DNA of 12,587 bases, from the NCBI GenBank assembly GCA_934365155.1, contig CAKRMZ010000041.1:1-12587 (forward strand), given 5' to 3'. The notes beneath the pieces are model-generated. The model made no database searches. It was given only the letters and a program-made list of their open reading frames with translations, and was not told the origin of the DNA. The first letter of the stretch is position 1. Every line of letters starts with the position of its first letter. A program made the position numbers and the translations under genes. This document shows positions 1-7,500 of this stretch, piece by piece. This DNA comes from an uncultured Eubacteriales bacterium. Lineage in GTDB: Bacteria > Bacillota > Clostridia > Oscillospirales > CAG-272.

Positions 1-1748
1 TAAAACAATGGGATAAAGGTCAACAAGCAATACTTGAGGTTAATGATAATTATTATGGTAAAAAACCATATTTCACTGATGTTTTCGGTATCTTCGCTTT
101 GAATAATTTCATCGCCGTCTTTAAGTTTTTGTTCATCGTTGCCGCGCAGTGACTGAAGTGTATTTTTTTTGAAGTACCCCTCTTTGGTAAGCAAAATGCG
201 AACATTATAATTTTCAATATAGTTTTCTTCTTTATACTGTTCGATCTCTGTGTCAAAGATCAGTTGAGTTTGACGCGGCTTTGCATACTTTGCCTTAATA
301 TCCTTGAGCTGCCGCTCAATGAGCGCTTTAATTCGAGTATCGCTTTTCAGCGTCTTTTGAATATCCTCAATTTCTTTCTGCAAATCCTCAATCTCATGCA
401 CACGGTTTAAAATATATTCGCGGTTGAGATTACGCAATTTAATTTCGGCAATATATTCCGCCTGGATTTTATCGATTGAGAATCCGGACATTAAGTGAGG
501 CACAACATCGATTTCGTGCTCGGTTTCGCGAATGATACGCACCGCTTTGTCAATATCAAGCAAAATCTTTCCGAGTCCCAAGAGCAGGTGCAGTTTTTCT
601 TCTTTCTTGTTCAGGTCAAAACGAAGCTCCCGGCGAATGCACTCCATACGGAATTTTATCCACTCGTTTAAAATTTCGCAAAGTCCCATCACACGCGGAG
701 ACGAGTTTACTAAAATATTGAAATTGCAACTGAAATCATCCTCTAAGGGAGTGAGCTTATAGAGTTTGGTCATCAGTGCATCCGGATCTACATTTTTCCG
801 CAAATCGATTGTGAGCTTAAATCCGGAAAGATCGATCTCATCACGAAAATCCGTGATCTCTTTCAGTTTTCCTTCCTTGACCAAGTCGGATATCCGTTTC
901 AGAATCAATTCAATGGAGGTGGAATAGGGGATTTGCAGAATTTCAATGCAATTGTAATCTTTGTTATATACATAACGTGCCCGCACTTTGAAGGAGCCTT
1001 GTCCGCTACGGTAAATTTCAGCAAGCTGGGCGCGGTTATAAATGAGGTTTCCGCCGCCCGGAAAGTCCGGAGCTTTAATAATATCCAACATGGAATCGGC
1101 ATCCAAGCCGGGGTCCTTCATCAATGCAATCGTACCGTCGCAAAGCTCTCCGAGGTTAAACGAGCATATCTTGCTTGCCATACCGACGGCAATTCCGAGA
1201 TTCGGCGAAAGGAGTATATTCGGGAAAGCGGTCGGAAGCATCACCGGCTCTTTCATAGAACCGTCATAATTATCCACAAAGTCAACTGCGTCCTTATCAA
1301 TTCCGCGGAAAATTTCATTGCAGAATTTATCGAGCTTTACCTCGGTATACCGGGATGCCGCAAACTGCATGTCGCTGCTGTAGTGCTTTCCGAAGCTGCC
1401 CTTGGACTCCACAAACGGATGCAAAAGAGATTCATTGGCACGTGTCAAACGCACCAGTGTTTCATAAATGGACATATCACCGTGCGGATGCAGACGCATC
1501 GTTTGTCCGACGACATTGGCGCTTTTCGTAAGACCGCCGTTGATAAGACCCATTTTATACATGGTATAAAGAATCTTGCGATGAGCGGGCTTAAATCCGT
1601 CGATATCCGGAATTGCACGGGAGATAATGACGCTCATTGCATAAGGCATATAGTTTTTTTCAATCGTTTCCGTAATGGGCTGCAGAGTCACTTCCGCAGT
1701 TTTTTCGGGATAAGCCTGGAGGTCCCTTTTGGAAGATCTTTTTGCCAT
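1..1748 (-). CDS. parC: Type IIA DNA topoisomerase subunit A (ParC/GyrA-like), 3'-truncated by window edge
   Basis: DNA-cleaving and religating subunit of a type IIA topoisomerase (topo IV or gyrase class), working as A2B2 with the B subunit encoded just upstream. The ATG at 1748 follows AAGGAG with a 12-nt gap. About 564 codons match the family. Visible motifs are the QPITETIE N-terminus, the SRAIPDIDGFKPAHRK winged-helix region, HPHGD at residues 87-91, and the catalytic Tyr134 in AASRYTEVKL (codon at 1347-1349). The coiled-coil gate follows, and the start of the C-terminal pinwheel is seen in GYFKK and SLRGNDEQKL. Relatives are roughly 730 residues, so the C-terminal domain is mostly missing. 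The frame stays open to base 1, but homology stops after WFFT (about base 57); bases 1 to about 77 fit another gene on the opposite strand. The quinolone-contact positions carry Met92 and Glu96 in place of the E. coli GyrA Ser83 and Asp87. It lies 86 nt behind the B-subunit stop, probably co-transcribed. Family is certain; the parC rather than gyrA label is conventional. Confidence 0.93.
   Translation of the reverse strand, partial: MAKRSSKRDLQAYPEKTAEVTLQPITETIEKNYMPYAMSVIISRAIPDIDGFKPAHRKILYTMYKMGLINGGLTKSANVVGQTMRLHPHGDMSIYETLVRLTRANESLLHPFVESKGSFGKHYSSDMQFAASRYTEVKLDKFCNEIFRGIDKDAVDFVDNYDGSMKEPVMLPTAFPNILLSPNLGIAVGMASKICSFNLGELCDGTIALMKDPGLDADSMLDIIKAPDFPGGGNLIYNRAQLAEIYRSGQGSFKVRARYVYNKDYNCIEILQIPYSTSIELILKRISDLVKEGKLKEITDFRDEIDLSGFKLTIDLRKNVDPDALMTKLYKLTPLEDDFSCNFNILVNSSPRVMGLCEILNEWIKFRMECIRRELRFDLNKKEEKLHLLLGLGKILLDIDKAVRIIRETEHEIDVVPHLMSGFSIDKIQAEYIAEIKLRNLNREYILNRVHEIEDLQKEIEDIQKTLKSDTRIKALIERQLKDIKAKYAKPRQTQLIFDTEIEQYKEENYIENYNVRILLTKEGYFKKNTLQSLRGNDEQKLKDGDEIIQSEDTENISEIWFFTIIIIINLKYCLLTFIPLF
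3..77 (+). pseudogene. Fragment of a peptide ABC transporter solute-binding protein (SBP family 5)
   Basis: The plus-strand frame starting at base 3 reads KQWDKGQQAILEVNDNYYG and then KKPYF. This matches the conserved segment of DppA/OppA-type binding proteins that usually reads GPYxxxxWxxGxxxxLxxNxxYWGxxPY. The codon just before (its last two bases are present) would fit the usual preceding residue. After about base 77 the frame stays open to the stop at 150-152 but reads an unrelated shadow of the topoisomerase gene. About 25 codons are therefore the end of a different gene joined head-on into the topoisomerase A subunit. The stretch is also visibly more AT-rich than its neighbour. Whether it is a true genomic junction or an assembly chimera cannot be told from the window. 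The identification rests on a short motif, so it is good but not certain. Confidence 0.65.
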
Positions 1749-1834
1749 GGGTGTTTTGTTCTCCTTGTTACTTCGATATTATCCGGCAGTTTTAAAACGA
1801 AAAATACGTGTAATAGACTTTAGCAGACTAACGC

Positions 1835-3829
1835 TCAGATATCTGCCGTTTCAATATATTCCGCCGCGTGGGAGGCAATAAATTCTTTGCGTTTTGCCAA
1901 AGCATCCCCTAACAGTGTATCAAACATTTCCGCGGTTTGTTGCGCATCGGTTTCGCATACACTGATCAACCGCCGTGTAGCAGGATTCATTGTTGTCTGC
2001 CACATCATATCCGGTTCGTTTTCACCCAAGCCCTTGGAGCGCTGAATCACATACTTCGTATCGCCGAGCTCCTTTAGAATTTCATTTTTTTCACGTTCGT
2101 TGTAGGCAAAGCGAATTCCGTTTTTCGACGTAATTTCATACAGCGGCGATTCTGCAATAAAAATACGGCGCTCTTTAATCAGTGTAGGAAGAAGCCGATA
2201 AAAAATCGTGAGAATCAGCGTGCGGATTTGATAGCCGTCTTCATCGGCATCCGTGCAGATAATGATTTTGCTCCATCGCAAGGAATCCAAATTAAACGGT
2301 ACAATACCGCCTTGATTTTTCACCTTGATTTCCACACCGCAGCCGATAACCTTTAGCAAATCGACAATAATATCGCTTTTAAAAATTTTATCGTAACTGC
2401 TCTTTAAGCAATTCAGTGTTTTTCCGCGTACAGGAATAATCGCCTGATATTCGGCCATGCGTCCGAGTTTGCATGAAGTTAAAGCCGAATCGCCCTCCAC
2501 AATATAAAGTTCCCGCAGATTAGGGTCTTTGGAACGGCAATTGACAAATTTTTCAACGCGGTTGGTGATATCCAATGTGCCGGACAGCTTCTTTTTAATA
2601 TTCAGCCTTTCTTTTTCGGCACTTTCGCGGCTGCGTTTGTTGACCAATACCTGGTTTGCAATTTTTTCGGCATCCAACGGGTTTTCGGCAAAATAAGCTT
2701 CCAATGCACTTTTGAGATAATCGGTCAGATATTCCGCAATAAAAGCATTCGTGATCGCTTTTTTGGTTTGGTTGGCATAGGAAGTCTGCGTTGAAAAACT
2801 GTTGATAATCAAAACCAAGCTGTCCTCGATATCGGCAAAGCTGATTTTGGATTCGTTTTTTGTGTATTTGTCGGCGGTTTTTAAGTATTTATCAATCGCA
2901 TAGGTAAATGCACTGCGTACAGCCTTATCCGGTGCACCGCCATGCTCTAAGAAGCTGGAATTATGATAATATTCCAAACTGTTGTGCAAATTGGAAAAGC
3001 AGAACACGATCTCCGCTTTGAATTTATATAAAGGCTTGTCCGAACGATCCCGCCCCTGCGTTTCGGTCTGCAAGCGATGCGGAGCCGTGATGGCATCATC
3101 CCCCACTACTTCGCTGATATAGTCCGAAATTCCGTTTTCATAGAGGAATGTCTCCTCTTCAAAAGTTCCGTCTGCATTTTGAATATGCAATACAAAGCGA
3201 ATTCCCGAATTGACAATCGCCTGTTTTTTCAGTATATTGCGATAATATTCATGAGGGATATTGATATCGGTAAAGACATCCAAATCGGGCTTCCAAAAAA
3301 TAACGGTGCCCGATTTTCGCTCGCCTCTTTTCGGTTCGCGGATTTCAAGCTCGCTTACGGCTTCCCCTTTTCGAAAATGGATGGCGTATACTTTCCCGTT
3401 GTTATATGAGGTAACGTCCATAAATTCCGAGGAGTACTGTGTTGCACATGCGCCGAGTCCGTTGAGGCCGAGAGAATATTCATATGCAGCATCCCCGCTG
3501 TTGTTTTCATATTTTCCGCCTGCATACAGTTCGCAGTAAACAAGCTCCCAGTTATAACGTCCTTCTTTTTCATTATAATCCAGCGGAACTCCGCGCCCAT
3601 AGTCGTCTACCATGATGGAGCCGTCGGAATAGACGGTAATATTGATTAAGGAACCGTATCCCTCTCTTGCTTCGTCAACGGAGTTTGATAGAATTTCAAA
3701 AAAGGAATGTTCACAACCCTCAAGTCCGTCAGAACCGAAAATAACGGCCGGACGCTTGCGCACGCGATCGGCTCCTTTGAGAGAAGATATGCTCTGATTG
3801 CCGTAAGAAGGTTTGTCTTTTAATGCCAT
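1835..3829 (-). CDS. parE: Type IIA DNA topoisomerase subunit B (ParE/GyrB-like)
   Basis: ATPase subunit of a type IIA topoisomerase, 664 residues from the chosen start. In order: a GHKL ATPase domain with the probable catalytic base Glu45 in FFEILSNSVDEA (Asn49, Asp52), DYGRGVP and the glycine-rich GLNGLGA; a transducer domain with the ATP-sensing loop NQTKKAI; a TOPRIM domain with YIVEGDSA, IPVRGKTLN and the metal-binding DADEDG; then RSKGLGE and NPATRRL at the end. Canonical subunits read KRPGMYIG and GGLHGVG where this one reads KRPAVIFG and LGLNGLG, which marks a divergent subfamily that I associate with Clostridia. The ATG at 3829 is preferred because GGAAGGG lies 12 nt before it and family homology starts near SYGNQSISSLKGADR; an in-frame ATG at 3871 would add 14 residues without similarity. 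First gene of the minus-strand operon with the A subunit. Confidence 0.94.
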   Translation of the reverse strand: MALKDKPSYGNQSISSLKGADRVRKRPAVIFGSDGLEGCEHSFFEILSNSVDEAREGYGSLINITVYSDGSIMVDDYGRGVPLDYNEKEGRYNWELVYCELYAGGKYENNSGDAAYEYSLGLNGLGACATQYSSEFMDVTSYNNGKVYAIHFRKGEAVSELEIREPKRGERKSGTVIFWKPDLDVFTDINIPHEYYRNILKKQAIVNSGIRFVLHIQNADGTFEEETFLYENGISDYISEVVGDDAITAPHRLQTETQGRDRSDKPLYKFKAEIVFCFSNLHNSLEYYHNSSFLEHGGAPDKAVRSAFTYAIDKYLKTADKYTKNESKISFADIEDSLVLIINSFSTQTSYANQTKKAITNAFIAEYLTDYLKSALEAYFAENPLDAEKIANQVLVNKRSRESAEKERLNIKKKLSGTLDITNRVEKFVNCRSKDPNLRELYIVEGDSALTSCKLGRMAEYQAIIPVRGKTLNCLKSSYDKIFKSDIIVDLLKVIGCGVEIKVKNQGGIVPFNLDSLRWSKIIICTDADEDGYQIRTLILTIFYRLLPTLIKERRIFIAESPLYEITSKNGIRFAYNEREKNEILKELGDTKYVIQRSKGLGENEPDMMWQTTMNPATRRLISVCETDAQQTAEMFDTLLGDALAKRKEFIASHAAEYIETADI

Positions 3830-3896
3830 AAGTGAAATGTTCCCTTCCTTGGATTCATATTTCATTATCAAGTAATTTTAAATTATCCTATTTTTA

Positions 3897-3925
3897 ATTA
3901 TACCAAATTTGTTGACTAAAATAAA
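3897..3925 (-). promoter_or_regulatory. Predicted sigma-A promoter of the parE-parC operon
   Basis: On the minus strand a perfect TATAAT (plus positions 3897-3902) is preceded by TGG, giving the extended -10 form TGnTATAAT. A weak -35, TTTATT (3920-3925), lies 17 nt upstream. The predicted transcription start is near 3890, leaving a leader of about 60 nt before the ATG at 3829. The extended -10 probably makes up for the poor -35. Confidence 0.6.
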
Positions 3926-4030
3926 GACTAAAATGAAAGAAAATGGAGAAAATATTTTTGTTACAATTCACTTTTTTTGCCGCAAAATAAGGCTTTTTTT
4001 GAAAAATAAATACTAAAAATAAAAAAACTA

Positions 4031-4059
4031 TTGATTTTTTATCAATTTTTTAGTACACT
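4031..4059 (+). promoter_or_regulatory. Predicted promoter of ptsH with a palindrome over the -35
   Basis: TTGATT (4031-4036), a 17-nt spacer and TACACT (4054-4059) form a moderate sigma-A promoter (four of six matches in each box). The start would be near 4066, giving a leader of about 80 nt. The -35 lies in a 6-bp inverted repeat ATTGAT-TTTTT-ATCAAT (4030-4046), which could be an operator or only a by-product of AT-rich sequence. Confidence 0.45.
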
Positions 4060-4145
4060 ATTAAAAACGAGATTTTCTGACGTCGATATTTTTGTATAAA
4101 AACTTCAGGTTTGTTAAGTCAATTTACGATAGGAGCGTTTATTTT

Positions 4146-4409
4146 ATGATTTCTCGCAATATCACTATACAAAACAATGTCGGGCTTCATGCAAGACCGG
4201 CCACATTTTTCATTCAGAAAGCCAACTCTTATAAGAGCTACATTTGGGTGGAGAAAGATGAACGCAGAGTGAATGCGAAAAGTCTGCTCGGTGTTTTATC
4301 TCTCGGCATCGCAAAAGGGATGACCATTACTTTAATTGCAGACGGTGTCGATGAAGTAGACGCGCTCAACGGTCTTGAAAATTTAATTCTGACCGGATTC
4401 AGCGAATAA
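4146..4409 (+). CDS. ptsH: Phosphocarrier protein HPr
   Basis: Cytoplasmic phosphocarrier of the PEP:sugar phosphotransferase system: it takes phosphate from enzyme I on His15 and passes it to sugar-specific EIIA. In Bacillota it is also phosphorylated on Ser46 by HPr kinase for catabolite control. The 87-residue product has the usual length. His15 sits in NNVGLHARPA and Ser46 in NAKSLLGVLSLG, both at the canonical numbers, so it should serve transport and regulation; a Crh-type protein would lack His15. The start at 4146 gives this numbering and follows AGGAG about 11 nt upstream. No enzyme I, HPr kinase or EII gene lies nearby, so the gene is separated from its partners. No clear terminator follows; 124 nt precede uvrC, and readthrough into it is possible. 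Confidence 0.93.
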   Translation: MISRNITIQNNVGLHARPATFFIQKANSYKSYIWVEKDERRVNAKSLLGVLSLGIAKGMTITLIADGVDEVDALNGLENLILTGFSE

Positions 4410-4521
4410 GTCTCCGAGTTTTTGAATATTAAAGATCATTGCGGCGAGTACGTTTGAGATGCGGAAATAGACGCTTTTGCGTGTTGTTTTTGTCTTTTAT
4501 ACGTGGTCGCCTTTTGGTTTT

Positions 4522-4526
4522 GGAGG
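4522..4526 (+). promoter_or_regulatory. Ribosome binding site that sets the uvrC TTG start
   Basis: GGAGG, 7 nt before the TTG at 4534, is the best ribosome site in the area. It selects TTG over the in-frame TTG at 4477, whose extra 19 residues (rich in Phe and Val) do not resemble UvrC. Confidence 0.8.
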
Positions 4527-4533
4527 AAATATT

Positions 4534-6381
4534 TTGCAAGAAAATTTCGATGAAGATGTATCCCCGAAAAAGCGGTTAGCGGAAAAAGCGCTGCAATTGC
4601 CTTTTTCTCCGGGCGTTTATATCATTAAAGATAAAAACGGAAAAATTATTTATATCGGAAAATCAAAGGCTTTGCGAAACCGTGTTTCACAGTATTTCGG
4701 AGACAGTACGGGACACAATGCGAAAACCGAAAAAATGGTTCGCGCCGCATGGGATTTTGATTACATTGTATGCGATTCGGAAATGGAAGCTTTAACGCTT
4801 GAGAACCAACTTATCAAGCTGCATTCTCCCCACTATAACATTCGGTTGAAAGACGATAAGTCCTATCCGTATATCAAAGTGACCTCCGAAGACTACCCGA
4901 AAATCATTATGACACGCACGCGGGCCGGCGATAAAGCGAAATATTACGGCCCCTATTCCGGAACTTCTCATGTTTTTTCTGTGATTCGGACCCTGCAGCG
5001 TGTATTTCGCTTGGCTCATTGCAACAAAAACTTTCCCGATGACTTTGGAAAGGGACGTCCGTGCCTGTATTATCAAATGGGACAATGTATGGCTCCCTGC
5101 ACCGGGCAGGTATCCTCAGAGGAATACCGTGCCGCCTTTCCTTTGATTCATCAAATTTTAAAAGGCTCATTTGCCGAGGTAAAACACAAACTGACGCAGG
5201 AAATGCTGCAGGCATCGGAGCATATGCAATATGAGCAGGCCGCACTGATTCGAGACCGAATTGCTTCGCTGGAGGTTCTTTGGCAAAAGCAGAAGGTGGC
5301 GGTATCTCCGGATGTGGATGCCGATGTGATTGCACTGTATTCTTGTGATAAGTGCTCATCGGTTTCCATACTGTATATCCGCAGCGGATGTATTTATGAC
5401 AGCAGAAGTATTCTTTTTTCCGCAGACGAAATTTTGAACGCAGAGGCCTTCCCTTCGTTTTTGGTCAGTCTGTATGCGCACAAAAGCGACATCGGAAAAC
5501 AAATTTATTTGAACGTCGAGCTTTCTGAGGACGATCGCAGGTTATGTGAAGAATATCTCTGCAAGCAGAGCGAAGGACGGGTCCGTGTGATTATACCGAA
5601 ACGCGGAGACGCATTGGCTCTTTGCAACATGGCATATGAGAACGCACGACAAAAAGCGGCAGATTATATCAAAAATGCCGAACGGGACAATCAAATTTTA
5701 ATCAAATTAGCTTCCATGTTGCGCTTAGAGGTAATTCCGGATCGAATTGAGGCATACGATATTTCCAATTTCGGAAACGATAATATCACAGGCGGAATGA
5801 TTACGATTGAAAACGGGAAATTTCAAAAGAGTAAGTATCGTATTTTCAACATATCCGAGCACTCGGCACAGGATGATTACGGAGCAATGCGAGAAGTGTT
5901 AAGCCGTCGGTTGGCGCACTTAGGAGCAGAATCCGACGCCATTTCATCTGCACCGGATCTAATTTTGCTGGACGGCGGAAAAAACCATGTTGCCACGGTG
6001 TGCCAAGTTATGAACGAGCGCGGAATACACATTCCGGTGTTCGGAATGGTGAAGGACGAGCATCATAAAACCCGCGCATTATGTACCGCTCAGGATGAAA
6101 TCAGCATCGCACGGGAACAATCGGTATTTATGTTTATTTACCGAATTCAAGAAGAAGTTCACCGTTTTTCAATTACCAAGATGCAGCGCGCAAAGTCAAA
6201 ATCGGTAAAAACGTCTTCTCTGACAAAAATTGAGGGAATCGGAGAAAAAAAGGCCGCCGAGCTGATGCGGCATTTTAAAACTCTCACACTGCTGATGGAA
6301 GCATCCGCTGAGGATATTTCAAAGGTGCGCGGTTTTTCGGAGGAATTGGCAGAGCGAACATATCGGTTCCTGCATCCATAA
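4534..6381 (+). CDS. uvrC: Excinuclease ABC subunit C (UvrC)
   Basis: Nuclease of UvrABC nucleotide excision repair; it makes the 3' and then the 5' incision around a lesion held by UvrB. The 615-residue product is of normal length. Domains: GIY-YIG nuclease (about residues 25-105) with SPGVYIIKDKNGKIIYIGK; ENQLIKLHSPHYNIRLKDDKSYPYI; the cysteine motif GRPCLYYQMGQCMAPC; a UVR UvrB-binding motif (ASEHMQYEQAALIRDRI); an RNase H-like 5' nuclease domain with IEAYDISN, DDYGAMREVLSRR and LILLDGGK; a C-terminal double helix-hairpin-helix (KIEGIGEKKAAELMRHF, VRGFSEELA). The start is TTG at 4534. It heads a tight gene run, with 41 nt to rsmD. I found no convincing promoter between 4410 and 4533, so transcription may start at ptsH or at a weak unseen site. 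Confidence 0.96.
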   Translation: MQENFDEDVSPKKRLAEKALQLPFSPGVYIIKDKNGKIIYIGKSKALRNRVSQYFGDSTGHNAKTEKMVRAAWDFDYIVCDSEMEALTLENQLIKLHSPHYNIRLKDDKSYPYIKVTSEDYPKIIMTRTRAGDKAKYYGPYSGTSHVFSVIRTLQRVFRLAHCNKNFPDDFGKGRPCLYYQMGQCMAPCTGQVSSEEYRAAFPLIHQILKGSFAEVKHKLTQEMLQASEHMQYEQAALIRDRIASLEVLWQKQKVAVSPDVDADVIALYSCDKCSSVSILYIRSGCIYDSRSILFSADEILNAEAFPSFLVSLYAHKSDIGKQIYLNVELSEDDRRLCEEYLCKQSEGRVRVIIPKRGDALALCNMAYENARQKAADYIKNAERDNQILIKLASMLRLEVIPDRIEAYDISNFGNDNITGGMITIENGKFQKSKYRIFNISEHSAQDDYGAMREVLSRRLAHLGAESDAISSAPDLILLDGGKNHVATVCQVMNERGIHIPVFGMVKDEHHKTRALCTAQDEISIAREQSVFMFIYRIQEEVHRFSITKMQRAKSKSVKTSSLTKIEGIGEKKAAELMRHFKTLTLLMEASAEDISKVRGFSEELAERTYRFLHP

Positions 6382-6422
6382 AAAATAAATTTTACTGCTG
6401 TAAACAAAGGAGAACAAACAAA

Positions 6423-6989
6423 GTGAGAATTATTACCGGAACGGCGCGCGGATGTAAACTTGCGACCTTAGACGGCGATGCAACCCGTCCTACACCGGAA
6501 CGGGTCAAAGAAGCTGTATTCAGCTCTTTGCAGTTTGAACTGCAGGGCAAGCGCTTCTTGGATTTATTTTCCGGGAGCGGCCAGATGGCGCTGGAAGCAC
6601 TGAGTCGCGGAGCGAAAAGTGCGGTAGCTGTCGATAACTCTGCCGCAGCTGCGGAGCTGATTAAAAAAAATGCACAAAAATGCCGTTTATATGATCGATG
6701 CGTCGTGTTGTGCCGCGGATATGCCGAGTATTTAAAAAGCGCGGCAAACCGCGAACAATTTGATTATCTTTACTTGGATCCTCCTTATGCGGCTCATTTG
6801 TTACCGGAGGTGCTTTGCATGATTTTAAAAACGCAGATAGCGGCAGACGATGCTACATTCATTTGCGAGAGCGAGCACGCGGACATTTTTGACGGAGACT
6901 CCGAACTGGCTTCCCATTTTAAAATTACAAAGCAAGTACGCTACGGACGTGTTTTTGTCACATATTTGAAATTTGCCGAGAAAGGATGA
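6423..6989 (+). CDS. rsmD: 16S rRNA (guanine966-N2)-methyltransferase RsmD
   Basis: SAM-dependent methyltransferase that makes m2G966 in 16S rRNA during small-subunit assembly. The 188-residue product matches the family: an N-terminal RIITGTARGCKL, RPTPERVKEAVFSSL, the SAM-binding motif FLDLFSGSGQMALEALSRGA, and the catalytic motif IV in YLYLDPPY. It starts with GTG, with AAAGGAG 10 nt upstream (6406-6412). Its end, AAAGGATGA, also supplies the ribosome site for coaD, suggesting translational coupling. The rsmD-coaD pairing is common in Bacillota and supports the call. Confidence 0.95.
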   Translation: MRIITGTARGCKLATLDGDATRPTPERVKEAVFSSLQFELQGKRFLDLFSGSGQMALEALSRGAKSAVAVDNSAAAAELIKKNAQKCRLYDRCVVLCRGYAEYLKSAANREQFDYLYLDPPYAAHLLPEVLCMILKTQIAADDATFICESEHADIFDGDSELASHFKITKQVRYGRVFVTYLKFAEKG

Positions 6990-6998
6990 ACACTTTTC

Positions 6999-7487
6999 AT
7001 GATGAATCCGAAAACAGCACTGGTACCCGGCAGCTTTGATCCGCCGACGCTCGGGCACACAGATTTGATTCAAGCCGCATCCCGGATGTTTGACAAGGTT
7101 TATGTCACAGTCTTTCACAATCCGTCGAAAAACTGTATGTTTTCAGTGGAACAGCGCTACGAAATGCTTCGTGCCGTATGTCGGGACTTTCATAACGTTA
7201 CTGTGGATGCCTCCGATGAATTTTTGGCGGTCTATACCAAAAGACTGCAAATCGGAACGGTCGTCAAAGGGATCCGCAACACAACGGATTTTGAATATGA
7301 ATATACACAGGCAACTGCAAATGCTGCCATGAACTCCGGATTGCAAACCATTTTTATCCCCGCCGCTCCGGAGCGGATTTTTGTAAGCTCCTCATTTATA
7401 CGGACACAAATACTCTTCCGCCAAAATATAACCGGATTTGTGCATCCGGATATAGAGAAAATAATTAAGGATTTATACAATTTATAA
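6999..7487 (+). CDS. coaD: Phosphopantetheine adenylyltransferase
   Basis: Penultimate step of coenzyme A synthesis: 4'-phosphopantetheine plus ATP gives dephospho-CoA and pyrophosphate; cytoplasmic. The 162 residues match the usual size of about 160. The nucleotidyltransferase signature is GSFDPPTLGHTDLI (the TxGH motif). VVKGIRNTTDFEYEY and VSSSFIR fit the conserved VRGLRxxxDFEYE and ISSSxVR blocks. Two ATGs are adjacent (6999 and 7002); the first is given. The ribosome site AAAGG lies inside the rsmD stop region, so the genes are 9 nt apart. The stretch FIPAAPERIF replaces the commoner FLMTxPEYSF, a modest divergence. Confidence 0.95.
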   Translation: MMNPKTALVPGSFDPPTLGHTDLIQAASRMFDKVYVTVFHNPSKNCMFSVEQRYEMLRAVCRDFHNVTVDASDEFLAVYTKRLQIGTVVKGIRNTTDFEYEYTQATANAAMNSGLQTIFIPAAPERIFVSSSFIRTQILFRQNITGFVHPDIEKIIKDLYNL

Positions 7488-7494
7488 GGTGGTG
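7486..7494 (+). promoter_or_regulatory. Ribosome binding site overlapping the coaD stop
   Basis: AAGGTGGTG has one mismatch to AAGGAGGTG and overlaps the coaD TAA. It lies 6 nt before the TTG at 7501, choosing that start over the GTGs at 7489 and 7492, which are themselves part of the ribosome site. Confidence 0.7.
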
Positions 7495-7500
7495 AATTGT

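Larger units (their letters stand above)
3830..4145. other. AT-rich divergent intergenic region
   Basis: This 316-nt gap separates the divergent topoisomerase operon and ptsH. It is very AT-rich, with repeated A and T runs between 3940 and 4060, and holds one promoter for each side (given separately). I see no credible gene; the in-frame extension upstream of ptsH from 4092 has no start signal or similarity. A bent-DNA effect of the A-tracts is possible but not shown. Confidence 0.7.

Noticed and set aside
933..1823. Long plus-strand open frame of 296 codons
   Set aside because: It is a shadow of the topoisomerase A-subunit gene on the other strand; composition is unlike a folded family and it has no fitting ribosome site.
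3940..4060. A- and T-tracts as a replication origin or repeat array
   Set aside because: No DnaA-box cluster or regular repeat unit can be seen; the richness fits a divergent promoter region.
4092..4145. N-terminal extension of HPr by 18 residues
   Set aside because: No ribosome site is seen for it, and the start at 4146 restores the canonical His15 and Ser46 numbering.
4471..4495. ACGC-TTTT-GCGT hairpin with T-rich tail as a ptsH terminator
   Set aside because: The stem is only 4 bp and the tail is interrupted by G and C; too weak to call.
4907..5359. Minus-strand 150-codon frame inside uvrC
   Set aside because: Shadow frame; low-complexity Pro/His/Ser content and no support beside the well-conserved UvrC frame.
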